Shown piece after piece: positions 1 to 11,900 of a stretch of DNA of 64,000 nucleotides; position 1 is the stretch's first letter, and each line of letters opens with the position of its first letter. The notes beneath the pieces were generated by a model that worked only from the letters and a program-made list of their open reading frames with translations, was not told the DNA's origin and made no database searches. Both the position numbers and the translations under genes were made by a program. Source of the stretch: Oikopleura dioica (lineage: Eukaryota; Chordata; Appendicularia; Copelata; Oikopleuridae); contig OU015566.1 in the NCBI GenBank assembly GCA_907165135.1, positions 5,750,157 through 5,814,156 of the forward strand, read 5' to 3'.

Positions 1-1
1 A

Positions 2-757
2 TGCAAAGAAGATGTCGCCTTCAATGCTCTCTACAGGGTTCATTATTTTGATCCGTTTCTTTTCACAGAAAAGTTCTGCGATGAAATTCGATATCGAATC
101 AACTTGGCTTCGGAATTTCTGGAAGCTTCAGATTCACGAGACCAAAAAGAAAATTCAATTCCTGCTCATAAAAATGTACTGAAACATATTGCAAATATTG
201 AATTCTTTCACCATTCTGATAAAGATTTCGTCGAGTGCCTTGGTTGGATAACAATCATGGAAGAAGGTGGTAAAGACTTGCGATATTTTCTTCGAAAGAA
301 TGAATTCGACATTAAAAAAAGAAAAGATTTGGCGATTCAAATACGTGATGGAATTAAGTACCTATTTGACATAGGACTTGAGCATAAAGATCAAAAATTG
401 GAGAATATTGTCCTATTTGGGCCGAATAAAATTCCAAAATGGATAGATTTTGGCTTGATGTATGATCATACTGGCAGGGAAAGTTATCGGCGAATGGGTT
501 ACGTGAGAAGAGGGAGCAAATTTCGACGACATCAATGTTTAGAAAGTGGGACTCCTGGAGCTTGTAGCACTCACCAAGTTCTTGGTGGGCGTGTTAAACA
601 GAAAAACACGGTGCCTATCGGTAAGCATCCCTTTTTCTTTCTTTTTTGCGACTGGAAAACTGCATGGACTCTTCTTTTGATGCCTATTGATGAAGATAAA
701 CGAGCGATGTTTACCAATCTGTTAAATCGTTGCAACTGGGGTCAGCACATGAGCTGA
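2..757 (+). CDS. Protein-kinase-like gene, 5' end outside the window
   Basis: The frame is open from base 2 to the stop at 755-757, so this is the C-terminal part of a gene that begins to the left. It reads like a divergent protein kinase: a hinge-like segment (ITIMEEGGKDLRYFL), then a catalytic loop HKDQKLEN in place of HRDxKxxN, then DFG within KWIDFGLM, and an activation-loop-like GYVRRGSKF. The catalytic Asp, Lys and Asn and the DFG Asp are all kept, so activity is possible. The C-lobe is short, ending about 60 residues after the activation loop, with DWKTAW where kinases have the DxWxxG motif. The N-lobe is mostly missing. I cannot name the kinase group. No intron is needed in this stretch. 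Confidence 0.6.
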   Translation, partial: CKEDVAFNALYRVHYFDPFLFTEKFCDEIRYRINLASEFLEASDSRDQKENSIPAHKNVLKHIANIEFFHHSDKDFVECLGWITIMEEGGKDLRYFLRKNEFDIKKRKDLAIQIRDGIKYLFDIGLEHKDQKLENIVLFGPNKIPKWIDFGLMYDHTGRESYRRMGYVRRGSKFRRHQCLESGTPGACSTHQVLGGRVKQKNTVPIGKHPFFFLFCDWKTAWTLLLMPIDEDKRAMFTNLLNRCNWGQHMS

Positions 758-1717
758 CTAAGTGAAGCCATCAAAGATCAAATTCTGAACCGTCTATGAT
801 GGCTCGCCAAATTCTTGTCAGTTATTTTATCTTAATAAGTCCATTTTTATAGTTAAAAAAAATCTTTGAAAATGCAAAATGCCGAATAGTTTCGTCGGAA
901 AATAAGCTATTTCTCGACAGGATATCTTTTAAAGTCACAGTAATGATAAAATCGCTTTTATGATTTTTAATCAAAATTTTTGATCAAACAACGTTGGATG
1001 GATGGATCCTTTAACCTTAGCCGGCCAGGGTGTACGAACTATAGAACAGGGGTCAAAGAACTACTCCCTAGGTCTCCCACCGAAGTGATTTTGAGTTTCG
1101 AAAAACGGAAGAAACTGTTGGGCTATTTATCGATAAGCTACTCTAATGTTAACTTTCGACTACTCTTGGTTAGCGTTAGGGTTCGCAAATAGGCTTATTT
1201 TGAGAACAGCTGCATGCGCCATGTATGGTGCATTGCAACAATGGCGCCGACACCTCTGAAGGTGTTTTTGGCCGGTAGGCAGTATTTTTCCGAAAAATCT
1301 CCCTCTTCAAATAGGATGACTTCATCCGATGCTAAAACCCAAACCAAAATCCGCACCCCAACCCAAACCCAAACTAAACCCAGATCCGAACTCTAACCAA
1401 GAAGGCAAAAACAAACCCAAAGACGAACGTAATAGACTTTGACTAGATTTTTCAAGAATAAAAGCAGGTGATGCTGCATCACTGATGCTGCATCACTGAT
1501 GCACCACTCATGGTGCATATTGCCGGTAGAGTCAGAAATAACATTTTGACCGGCTAAGGTTAAAGTACTTTTTGTCCTAAACTCAGGCCCTGTGTGAATA
1601 ATTCAGGCCTGTCTTTTTGCTCAGATCAGGCTCAGAGTTCTTATTCTCGAGTCTCGATTTACTCAGGCGTACAGGTCAGGCTGCAGAGATCAGGACGAGC
1701 GCATGTGCTGACTTCAG
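758..1717. other. Non-coding stretch between the kinase fragment and the peptidase gene
   Basis: No convincing coding exon is seen. It holds a degenerate run of ACCCAAA/AACCC-type units at about 1335-1405 and a short tandem of the unit GATGCTGCATCACT at about 1470-1510, followed by TCAGG-rich sequence (1585-1695). Any upstream exon of the next gene would lie here, but I could not place one. Confidence 0.5.
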
Positions 1718-2676
1718 CATAGCAATGCTTCGTTTTTGAAGAAAAGTGAAAAAACGATCGATTGGTATCTCACAGACGATTATTTCAATTCCGTATCCGA
1801 AATTGTTTCCCTTCAGAATTCATCCTACAAGTTTGTGCTGGATAAACATTGGACTAAATCACTTCATGTATCAGAATTGTACGAAAAATTGAAAAGAAAT
1901 TTTCATCCAGGCTTTGAAAATATCACGAAATATGTCGTCGACCAAAAAGACTCGAATCTTTGCGTTCCCATTTCTCTGACAACAATCCTTCGGACAGCTA
2001 TCAGAAAATGTTTTAGCAATTATGTTTACCGGCCAGGAGTAGGTATTTACGACGAGCAAATGGTCAAAAAGTCATGGAAGCCTTTTCGGCCGAACGAATT
2101 CTTTATTTTCTGACAATGAGAATATATCCCCGAAGTTTGGCTGGGTTGAATCAGAATCCAAAAGAATCTGAAAAAGACATGCAAGATTTTAACAGTTTCG
2201 AAGATATTCTTGAGCGAATGGTGAAGTCAACTTATGCATACGAGCCTGGATGGGGCTGGATTCGAAGAATTATAACTGATGATTTTTTGGCTGTTCCTTA
2301 TCAGACAAAGAATTTATTGAAATCATTCAAATTTCGTTACAAAAAAACAACTATCGACAAAATAGTGTCCCAACGACCATTGTCTGTTACTGGCGCTATA
2401 ATTTATTTCGATCGTCAGAATAATCAATTGTATACTTCACGCCATCAAATGGTACTGGATAGAATAGAAAACACCGAGTTTATCCTTCAAAATACACAGG
2501 AAGACGAGGACAATCCTCGATTCTTGCCAGTTCCGGTAACTCGGAAATTGTTTCAGTTAAAAGATGGTTACATTGAATTTTGGGAGAATCCCCAAACAAG
2601 AGCAAACGATCAATCATTCGACGAAGATGTTTGGTACCTTTCGACAGAAGCATATTCTGTTGAAATTTATATTTAG
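1718..2676 (+). CDS. Papain-like (C1-type) cysteine peptidase homologue, 5' exon not found
   Basis: Two open frames join if a 38-bp GT-AG intron at 2043-2080 is removed; the joined protein reads smoothly through YRPGV-AFSAERILYFL. The papain signature is degenerate but visible: DQKDSNLCVPIS places a Cys after the DQ motif, RHQMVLDRIENTEFILQNT supplies the His and the Asn, the same order as the papain Cys-His-Asn triad. Length is about 305 residues from the acceptor at 1717. No in-frame ATG lies at the start and a stop is just upstream, so a first exon is missing or the gene is a decayed copy. The alternative explanation for the frame change is a frameshift mutation. Substrate and cellular role are unknown. 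Confidence 0.5.
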
Positions 2677-2917
2677 TTGCAGACTTTCGCCTTCAAAGTA
2701 TAAAATAAAATTATCATTTACAATAAAAGTCTTACATCATTTGTATTATAATTTCGATTATTTGTGATCGATAGAAAAATAATTTCTCTAAATATGAAAG
2801 CTCTTGATTACCTCATTATTTCGCAAGTAGTTTATCTAATTAAACAAAATTTGAAGGATGAAATTCAAGGAACGTCAAAATTTTTATTTTCAAAATATTT
2901 CTGTCGAAAAAAGAAAG

Positions 2918-5900
2918 TTACATTCGATGCCGCATAACAGAAGTTTGTCTGGCAATAATGGACTTGGACATGCTCTGGCGAATACTTTGACTTTGGCGGT
3001 AGGAAAGCGGCCCCGTCAGATTCGCAGATTCGCGCAGCTCTTGACCAGCGGCGGTGCAGGCGAGAACGCGCAGGGCTTCGTTGTTGGTCGTCAACGGATC
3101 GTTCAGAATCTGCATTTCTTCCATGATTCGGCACAGTTTCTCGCGGATTCGAGTGTATTCCCTAAATTTGTTTTACATTTCCGACCCCTAATTCTAATCT
3201 TTACCGCAAGTTTCTTTCCAGAGCGTTGATAATCATGAGTACATCCTCGACTCTGTCAATATTCATGTTTCCGAGACCAGTTTTGAAAAGCGGCTTCTGC
3301 TTAAGTTTCTGGAAGGCTGGATGATTGGCCATAAAGATAAGGGATGCTTCGTCCCCGTCGTCCATTTGGTTGTTGTTTTCTTCCACCTGAGTGGGCTTCT
3401 TTTCTTCCTGATCGTCTGTATCTTTCTCTGAAAACGAGTTAGAGGGTGGCTTTGAAAAAAGAAGGAAACCTGAGTCTCGGATCGCGTCTTGCTCCAGCAT
3501 CGCGTTGTCCAAGTTTGTCACGACCCGGGCGACGATCATTGAGTTCATGATGATGCCTAGGTGAGTTTTCAATAGATAATACCTATGGTTTAAAGGGCAC
3601 TTACTGAAGAGAATGATGAGCAGAATGTTGACAAAGTACCAAAAGATGAAAATGAGCTCCCGGTCGCCGAGTTCCGTGTCTTTGCCGTAGTCGTAGAAGT
3701 CGAAGCCGCTCTGGAAGTTCATTCGCCACCCATCCATCGTCAAAAACACGAAAGCCGTCCAAATGCCGTCTTGAAAGGTCTTGAAGTGCTCCTGGACGTA
3801 CTCGCTTTCGACGAACATCTCGCAGCCGAGAGTTACTTGTTTTGTGGCTCAGAAACAAAATATAACCGAGCTTTTTTATCGTCATGATAAGGACGCGTTT
3901 TTATGGCTGAAGGATTTCTGCTTCAATATAATCTGTAGACACTTTTTGTCAGGGCAAGTATTGAGTTTTTTTTCAAATATGAGTTCTGAATTGAGAAAAA
4001 AAGCAATTTCCAGCAATTATTCTGAAACGAAAGTTGATGGATTTGCGGCTATGAATGGCGGAAACGACGACGAAAATGCCAAAAATCGCTGTTCAAAAGA
4101 AAAATGGAGCTTCAGAATTGCAATTGTCGTTTTTCTGATTTTAGCAGCATTGACAATTATGAACTTTATCTTTCCTGAATGCCACTACCCGCAGCGAAAA
4201 TGCAAAACAGCCAACGGAACTGTCTGGTTCACAAGTATTTTTGACATTTTTAAGCGAAAATTGATTATTTTCAAAAAGGTAAAACGCTGAAAACCCGCGA
4301 GGAGAGTATCGAGTACTGCGTAGAAGCTGGCTCCGAAATCGCGAATGTCTCAATCGCTCGAAAAATATTCGAAGAAGTCGGAGACCATTTTAGCGAGCAG
4401 AAGAAGTTTTGGATTTTCGGTACGTTTTCTACTTTTCTATCTTTTTCTCAATCTCATCTTTCAGATGATAGTTTTGTATTGAACGAAACAAGAGAAACCG
4501 ATAATGAGTTTGCAAATGACAGCAGACTTTATTACGAAACCAGTCCGAGTATGGCTTACGATAGTCGGAAAAAGTGTATATCTTTTCTTAAATCTGACCA
4601 GGAATCGGTTCGATGTTTGATTTAACAGATTCAATTTTAAAAATAGTTATTTTGGGAAAAATTGACAATTGAATTTGAGAACTAAGGCCCAAAATAGCTG
4701 ATTTTTCAAGCTGAAAACTGTAGATTAGCTTGCCCATTACGAGTGTACCCCCAGCCTCGAATACAATTATTTCATGATGTTGACATTGGACAAAGCTTGT
4801 CCAGAAAGAAGCCCAGTTCGGATGACCTCGATGGATTCACTAGCTTGGCGCGTCGGGGATGTGAACATTTTGAAATACATGAATGTCTCGGAAATCGAAT
4901 TCAAATCTCTTCGAAATGTTAAGAAAAAAACATGAAAGGGCAAATCATTCTTTTTTAGGGAAGTTTCAGATTTTGGTGACGGTCGAAAAAAATTTTTTTC
5001 TTGTTTTGAGTCAATTATGAAAGAGTACTAAAAATGAAGCATTTTGGTATGTTTCTCGAGTTCTATCTCTTACGAATCTCGGAGATATGGCCTTCTGAAA
5101 GTTGAAAAACATGCTTTCTTATATTGGTGATTGTGACTCATCCACATTCTGAATCTTAAATTTCTCTGCGGATTCTGATTCAGCAGTGTCTGAACTAGCA
5201 TGGATTTGAATTTCACTCGCCCACGATCATAATTATGGCGAGAAATCATCATTTTCCTAGAGCCCTTTTTCAGTAACGAAGAAGAGTGAAATCCGGGCAA
5301 AAATAGGAACGCGCAGCGACAAAACGGCCTCAAAATCAGGCGCGTAAAATAAAGCTCATCCCATTTTCCAGCCTGATTCCCATTTCTGAGGTCGTGCAGC
5401 TACAAAACGGCCTCGAAATCAAGCAGGAAAGAAATTTTCTCATCCCATTTTCTTCCCATTTGACTACAACTATGATGATCATAGAAATTGAACACTGTTA
5501 GCTTTTTTTAAGTTTACTGGATTTATGAAATACATTTCAGCGTAATTATACCTGGACCATCATAGAAATTTAAAATCAGCAGAAAAAAGCTTTAAACTTG
5601 ACCCTTTCATGCTTCCGAAAATCACTTCCGCTTGCGATTCTAGAGCCGAAAATTGACGAAATTTATAAGAATGGCATGCTCGTGGGCTATCAAATTGAAG
5701 CTTAGAGCATTTTCAGTCATTTAAAAGAGGAACCGAGGCCAAGCGCGATTAAAAACTGCCTGTAAACGACCAGTAAAAATTGGTAAAAATGTCAAAAAAG
5801 CATGCTATTTCTCGAACTCCTGGTCAAGGAAAGTACAGTTGACAACTGTTTTTTTATGTTTCCGACAACTGGGGAGTCTATGTTCTCAGACCAGAGAAGT

Positions 5901-8900
5901 CGCAGAGAGTCCCCAAGGGTACCAAAATGTAGCTTAGGGTCTAATTTGTGGCGTAGGTACACTGAGCAAATGTCAATGTCACGTGATCTTTCACAAATGA
6001 CGTCATCAACTCGGAAATACCCGATTTCGCCAATTTTAACCTCATTTTGGGAGTCGATGTTCTCAAAGTAAAATCATCGTACAGCTTCTCAAAGGGGCTC
6101 AAAAAAGAGCTGAAGGTCTACTCTGTGGCGTAGGGGGGTTAAGATAACCTCAGGATGTACTCATCCCTTTTTTACAGAGGGTCGAAAATGAGGTCGGAAA
6201 CATAAAAAAAACAGTGTCAGTGCACTCTACAGGATCATTGATCTCGTCAATCAAAAGCCCAAAGAGCGATTCAAGATGCTCCTGATTTCCGTCCTCGCTG
6301 AATATTTGATCCTAACGAAAATTCCTCTCAATAATGAGAGAGCTGGCGAAAATTCTCAACTGAACGCTTCATAGAAGAGGATCGAAGAAGTATTTTCTCA
6401 TTTGGAAGATCAGTTGAAAGAAAACCCAGAGCCGTTACTTGACCATATTGTCAATTGGCTCGCATCGGATAGCTACACTCAGCGGAACTGTGCGACGCTG
6501 TTTATTGTCCGGCTTAATAAAAAAGAAGCGATGGAAATTTCGGTCATGGATTGCTCCAAAGATCAACTGGTAGAGATCAGTTTGATCCTCAGTCATTTGC
6601 TCGTGCTGAATAACTCGAAATACGCGCAGAAAAACTTGATAAAGGCAATTTACGTCGAGTCTTATTTGTAAATGATCGTTGGCTATTTGTCGTTGTACTG
6701 GTCGAAACGCATTTGTTGTTATAGGAGCCGCTTTGGTCAGATTTGTTCAATACTAATCTTTTATAATATACAATAGTTATTTATTTCTTTTGATGACATA
6801 GTGGACATCGAGAATTCAGTTTTGATGACGATTTCTATTTAAATTTCTACAATTTATGCAAGACGAATATCGTTATTTTCTAATCGAACTTCTTCTCTTC
6901 TTTGCATTTCTTCAAGAATGTGGTCAATCTCGCTGTCCGTGAACTTGTCTTCTAGATCCTTGTTTATTGTTGATCGGAGAGTCTCCATGGATACAACCTA
7001 TTGGAATTGATTATAAATTCACAAAAATTGCATTACCTCTATCGGTAAATTTTCTATGAAAAGATCATTTAAGGTTGAAACAAAATGTTCACGCCGGGCA
7101 TCAGAAATTTTCGGTGTCGCTCGCAAAGGTTGCATGAGGATTGTTTCTTCCTGCATAAAATCAGGAGTGTGAACGGTGCTTGAAGTTGATTGTTCGGAAA
7201 ACGTCGATTTTGATGGAATATTTCGCCTAATGGAATCAGCTTGACCGGATAGCCCTTAAATATAAGGTTTAATTGATTATATTTGATTTTTTTTCTTATT
7301 TTTTTCATATCAAGAATTTTCTTACGTTGACTTCGTCTTTTTGGTGCGAGATTTTCGACTGATCCGAACGGCATAGAAAAGTCTAGTTTTCGCTTGCGTT
7401 GTTTTGGAACTTCTGCATTTTCTTTATCATCAGACGATGTCAGCTTTAGCACCGGATGATCGATGAGTCTCAATTGGTCGGTCATGATTGATCGGATACT
7501 GTCCATCTCCACTGGCTTCGGATGCTGAGAGAGTTCTTGACGGCATATTTCGAGCAATAAGGGAGCGCAGAATTCACTTGACGATGGAATATTTTTAGCA
7601 AAGGAAATATCCCAATTCTCGTAATCTGTCAGGGGAGCATCTGACTCAATCAATGCAGCAATCCGGTGGCTTATAGTGATGAGTCTATGGCGCTCTCGTT
7701 GATCCATTCTATCCAGAGAAGTGTCAAGAATCTGGATCTCATACTGCTCGCTGCACACTCGAATAAGCGTGAGATGATGGAGTTGATTCGTCGATGTTGG
7801 TTTTGTAACAACGGGCACAAGGATCAATGATGTATCCTGATCCGTTCTTGATGAAAGGAAATCGTCGGCGAGGGCGGTGATATCTTGAACCATCGGTAGA
7901 ATTATCACATCCTTATCGTTGTTTGAAGAATTAAGCTGATTGATAATTTTTGCGATGTCGGAATCACTTGTAAAGGTAAAAATCTATTTTTTGAGTGTTT
8001 TTTAGAAAATTTTGCTGAAAATGATTTTTACCATCCCTGTATCGGTAGCTCATGATGTGTTCATCTTTTGCCACATTTCTTAAGCTCATTGTCTGCTTTT
8101 TCTTGATTGTGACTTCGACTTGCTTTCCACTTTCAGCTGATTTCAGTGAGTATTGATGCCCAACCTGTTTCTTACAGTCGTGAATTCGTCCAGCTCGGCA
8201 AAACTCGCAGGTACAGACGTGTGATTTTACGTCGAAAACTCCGGACTCGAACTTGATCATACTAGCGGAAGATATCGACGGTATTCGCACTAGATCGTTA
8301 CGTTTTGATGCGACGAGATCAGAAGGTATCTGGGCGAAGATTCTTCCCTTTTGCAAGCTTTCAATTTGATATACATTTTTCATATAAAAATTTTTTTTAT
8401 GAAAATGAATAATGAAAAAAAAATTTTTTGAAAGCTTTCCTGAAATTCTTCTTTATCGTCGCGTTCATCATCTTTTTCACTCTCCCTCTCCTGGCAATAT
8501 TTGATGGCATCCGGTATATTGCTCGCCAGATTGTAAAGCGTTGCCTTTCGCAGATAATTATTGACGGCGGTGTGCGCACCGTCCACGGATGATTTTCCGT
8601 GGACGGGCGTTTTGTAGACAAGACACGTTGGAATATCCACATCAGTGTCCCTGAGCTGGTTGATGATTTCGTAGCTCTTAAACTCGCTAAAAGGCTCATT
8701 TTTTGATAATCTTTAGAAGATACTTTAAGTAATAATCTTATTTAATGAATTCAAAATTCGAAAATTAAGAGCCTATCCTGGGTGCATTATCGGAAATGCG
8801 CATCAGCGAGTCAAATGTGAAGCCTCTCTGTCGCAACTCTTGCAGAATGATGCCTTCTGAGTATCTGACGTTTCGATTGCATTTGTGAGAAGCAAAGAAG

Positions 8901-11900
8901 TGAAAGTAGTATTTCATCGGCTTCCCATCAATGGTGAATTTGACGACGGAGGTGAGGACGTTTATATTTCCTTCCGAAGACAAAAACGCACTTTGAGTTT
9001 CAGTATTGGCTTTCAAGCGTGTTTTCGAAGCATAGTCCGACTCCACTTGAAGAACGCCAGCTGGGACAGGGCTATCGTCGAGAGTCTTCAGCTCTTGCTC
9101 GTTTTCATTCTTGTCAACCCAGTGCTCCAGGTAAGATCGAAATCGGGCTTGAACGTGTTCAAAAACTTCCTTGACGGTTATTTTTCCGCTGCCAACTTCA
9201 GTCTCACTGATGAAACTACAGCGAGGGTCACCCTTATCAACAGATTCGAATCGGGAGACTCCAATTTTCATCGAGCCGTACTCATTGATCAGTGGCGCCC
9301 AGTGATTTTCGATTTTTTCTTGTATCCATTTGTCTACTCCTGTGCAATCTTGATGAAGACAGTGCGAGCATCCAGTTGTTTTCTTCATATGTTGAAAACA
9401 GCTTCCGTTGCGATTACGGATGCAATCCACAATTGTTGTCGCATTCGGCCCAAGACGGCATGTCGATTCGTTCAGGATCACATCGATAGAAAGCGTCGCT
9501 AGTTCGGCACCAATAGCTCCGAGACGCTCGTTGGCGCGCGCTGTCTCGCCGATTCGGTTGATTGCATCGATGAAGTTGTTCAAGTTGGTGTGCTTTTAAC
9601 GGGTTATGATGATAAAACGAAAATCAGAAAAGATGATTTTATGATCATGTTTGATTCAAATAAATTTAGGAGAGCAATGAATTCAATAATTAACCCTTTC
9701 CTTTAGACACGCACAGATTCGCCTGCTTCGATCGTGTTCTTCATAAATGTAGAATGGGCACATATCCTTGAAATGCTTGAAACTCAGATGTTCGTACTCA
9801 GGAAACGCTGCGAGGAATGAGAAATAGAGCGTTTTCAGCGGCTTTTCAAGCACCAATCGCGGAGACTCGAATTTCTCCAAACCACGCTTAGCAGTTTTTG
9901 TCAGGTGACAGTTCTTTTTGTAGAACGCGAAGATAGTATCATCCTTCACATTTTTCGTCGAGATTGTTACATATCCCCTTTTGCTCGGATCACAGAAAGA
10001 GTTGCTTTTCAAGAATTGGTCGAGGTTGATCAAAAGCTCCATCGAGACATTTCGCAATTGATCCTTGGAGCGATAGGCCTCATTTTTCGCGTTTTTCATC
10101 TTGAGAACTCTATCCTGTCTTCTTCCAAAGAATTTCGAAAGCCCGGAGAGGATTTTTTTGCTCGGTTTCGACGGCGTCAGGTTTTTGATGATCTGAGTTT
10201 TGACTGATTTCGGCAAGTTCGCAGTCGCAGTTTTAAAAGCTGACGCTTGCAACAGTTGTGCATTAAGACTCTCAACTTCAGATGAGGCGCAGTTTCCATC
10301 GATGAATTGATACAACAATCGATTTTTTTCGGCCGTCGTCAAAAGGCTTATAGCAGTTCGGACTTCTTCCTCAGCTTTTTTAATCAATGGTTCTCTGACG
10401 CTCGCTTTGAAGCCGCTTGAGGCATCAGAAGGGTACGATTGCGCCTTTGATTCCGCTTTGGATGAAGATTGTCCTTCTTGAGATCCTTGAGATTCTGCCG
10501 CTTGGTCGTCATTGCCGAGTGAACCTTGAGAGTGCGCCACTTGTGACGGAGGAGACATATCGCCTTGATTCATGCCAGAGTCGGTCGTTTCCAGCTGATC
10601 GACGTCATCTTGATTGACATCGATATGAGTTTCTTCGTGGAGTTCAAGATGCTCTCGTGGGACGCGAATCCAGCATTTTCGGCAAATCGAAAGTTGGCAT
10701 TTCGAATGATGTTGATTTGATTGAAGTCCTGCTAGTTTATTCTTCAATTCGTAGCAGCATTTCCAATATTGCTATAAATTTATATTTAATCAAGCAAATA
10801 TATACGCTTTTTTAAAGCTTTTAAAAAAGAAGCCGCACGCGGCTACAATGACGCGCTTTTTTAGGTTATGGAGGTACTCTAGCCAACTTGCGCCCTATTA
10901 ACACTAAAACACCATATTTTGTGGAATCGGCAGAAAATTCTTAGAATTCCTTTTTCGGTCCGATTCTAGAGCCAATTGACGAAATTTAGGAGTAAGAGTA
11001 AAGTTGACCAATCAAATAGTTGCTCAGAAAATTTTGAGTCATCCTTTAATCAATATTTCAGAAGAAACAGTCCCAAACGTAGTCAATCGAGGGGTAAAAT
11101 TATGAAAAAATCGCATAAATTGATGAAATTTTATTCAGTTTTAACCGGTTGGTTTGGCCGCGATCGGGGTCGATTCCTCCTTTAAATGATGGGAAATATT
11201 CTGAGGTCTCACTTCTACCCTAACTCCCAAATTTGGTCATTTTCTGGCTCTAGAATCGGATCGGAAATGGAATTTTCGAAAACTTAAAGGGTCAAAATTC
11301 TTAAAATTTCCTACTGATTCAAAAAAGGTATGGTGTTCTAGGATTTTTAAAGCGCTAGAAAACCTCAACAACTTTAAAAAAGCGCGTCTCTCGAGTCGGC
11401 ATTTTTCAAAAACAACTTACGTTTGGGAACTTTTGGTGTCTCTGATCCATTTCTTTCACAATGACCTCGACTTCATGATCTCTCGAGCACGAAGATAAGT
11501 GGTTGTTGTAAGATTCAATCGATCCGAAAGTATCTTGGCATCCATGGCAAAGCTTCCCAGAGCACGAAGAGCGGTGTTTTTGGTAGATCTTGCTCGAATC
11601 ACCGGCTCTTCCAACATAAACGTAGTCAGCACATCTGTCACACTGCTTGTATTTTAGGATTGGAAAGCCGATTTCGATCTCCCATAGTCCATTTATCCGA
11701 CTTCCAAAGCGTGCAGTTCGCAATTCATGAAGGAGCGCTTTCTTGATGAATTGATGAATCTCTGTGACGGTAAAGACTTTTTGCTGTCTTTTGCAGATCA
11801 TTTCCAGGGTCGTGCGCTGTCTGCCTTCATTCAATTGTTCGATTGAAAAAACAAGGTTTTTCAATTCGTCGAACTAAATCATATTTTTAAATTAGTAAGT

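Noticed and set aside
5070-5333. 87-codon frame found in both transposon arms (also 17637-17867)
   Set aside because: It is shared only because the arms are inverted copies; it has no start context, exons or domain.
8885-9502. 205-codon plus-strand frame antisense to the transposase-like gene
   Set aside because: The minus strand here carries the in-frame exon with zinc-binding Cys and the SDNAP motif; the plus frame is its shadow.
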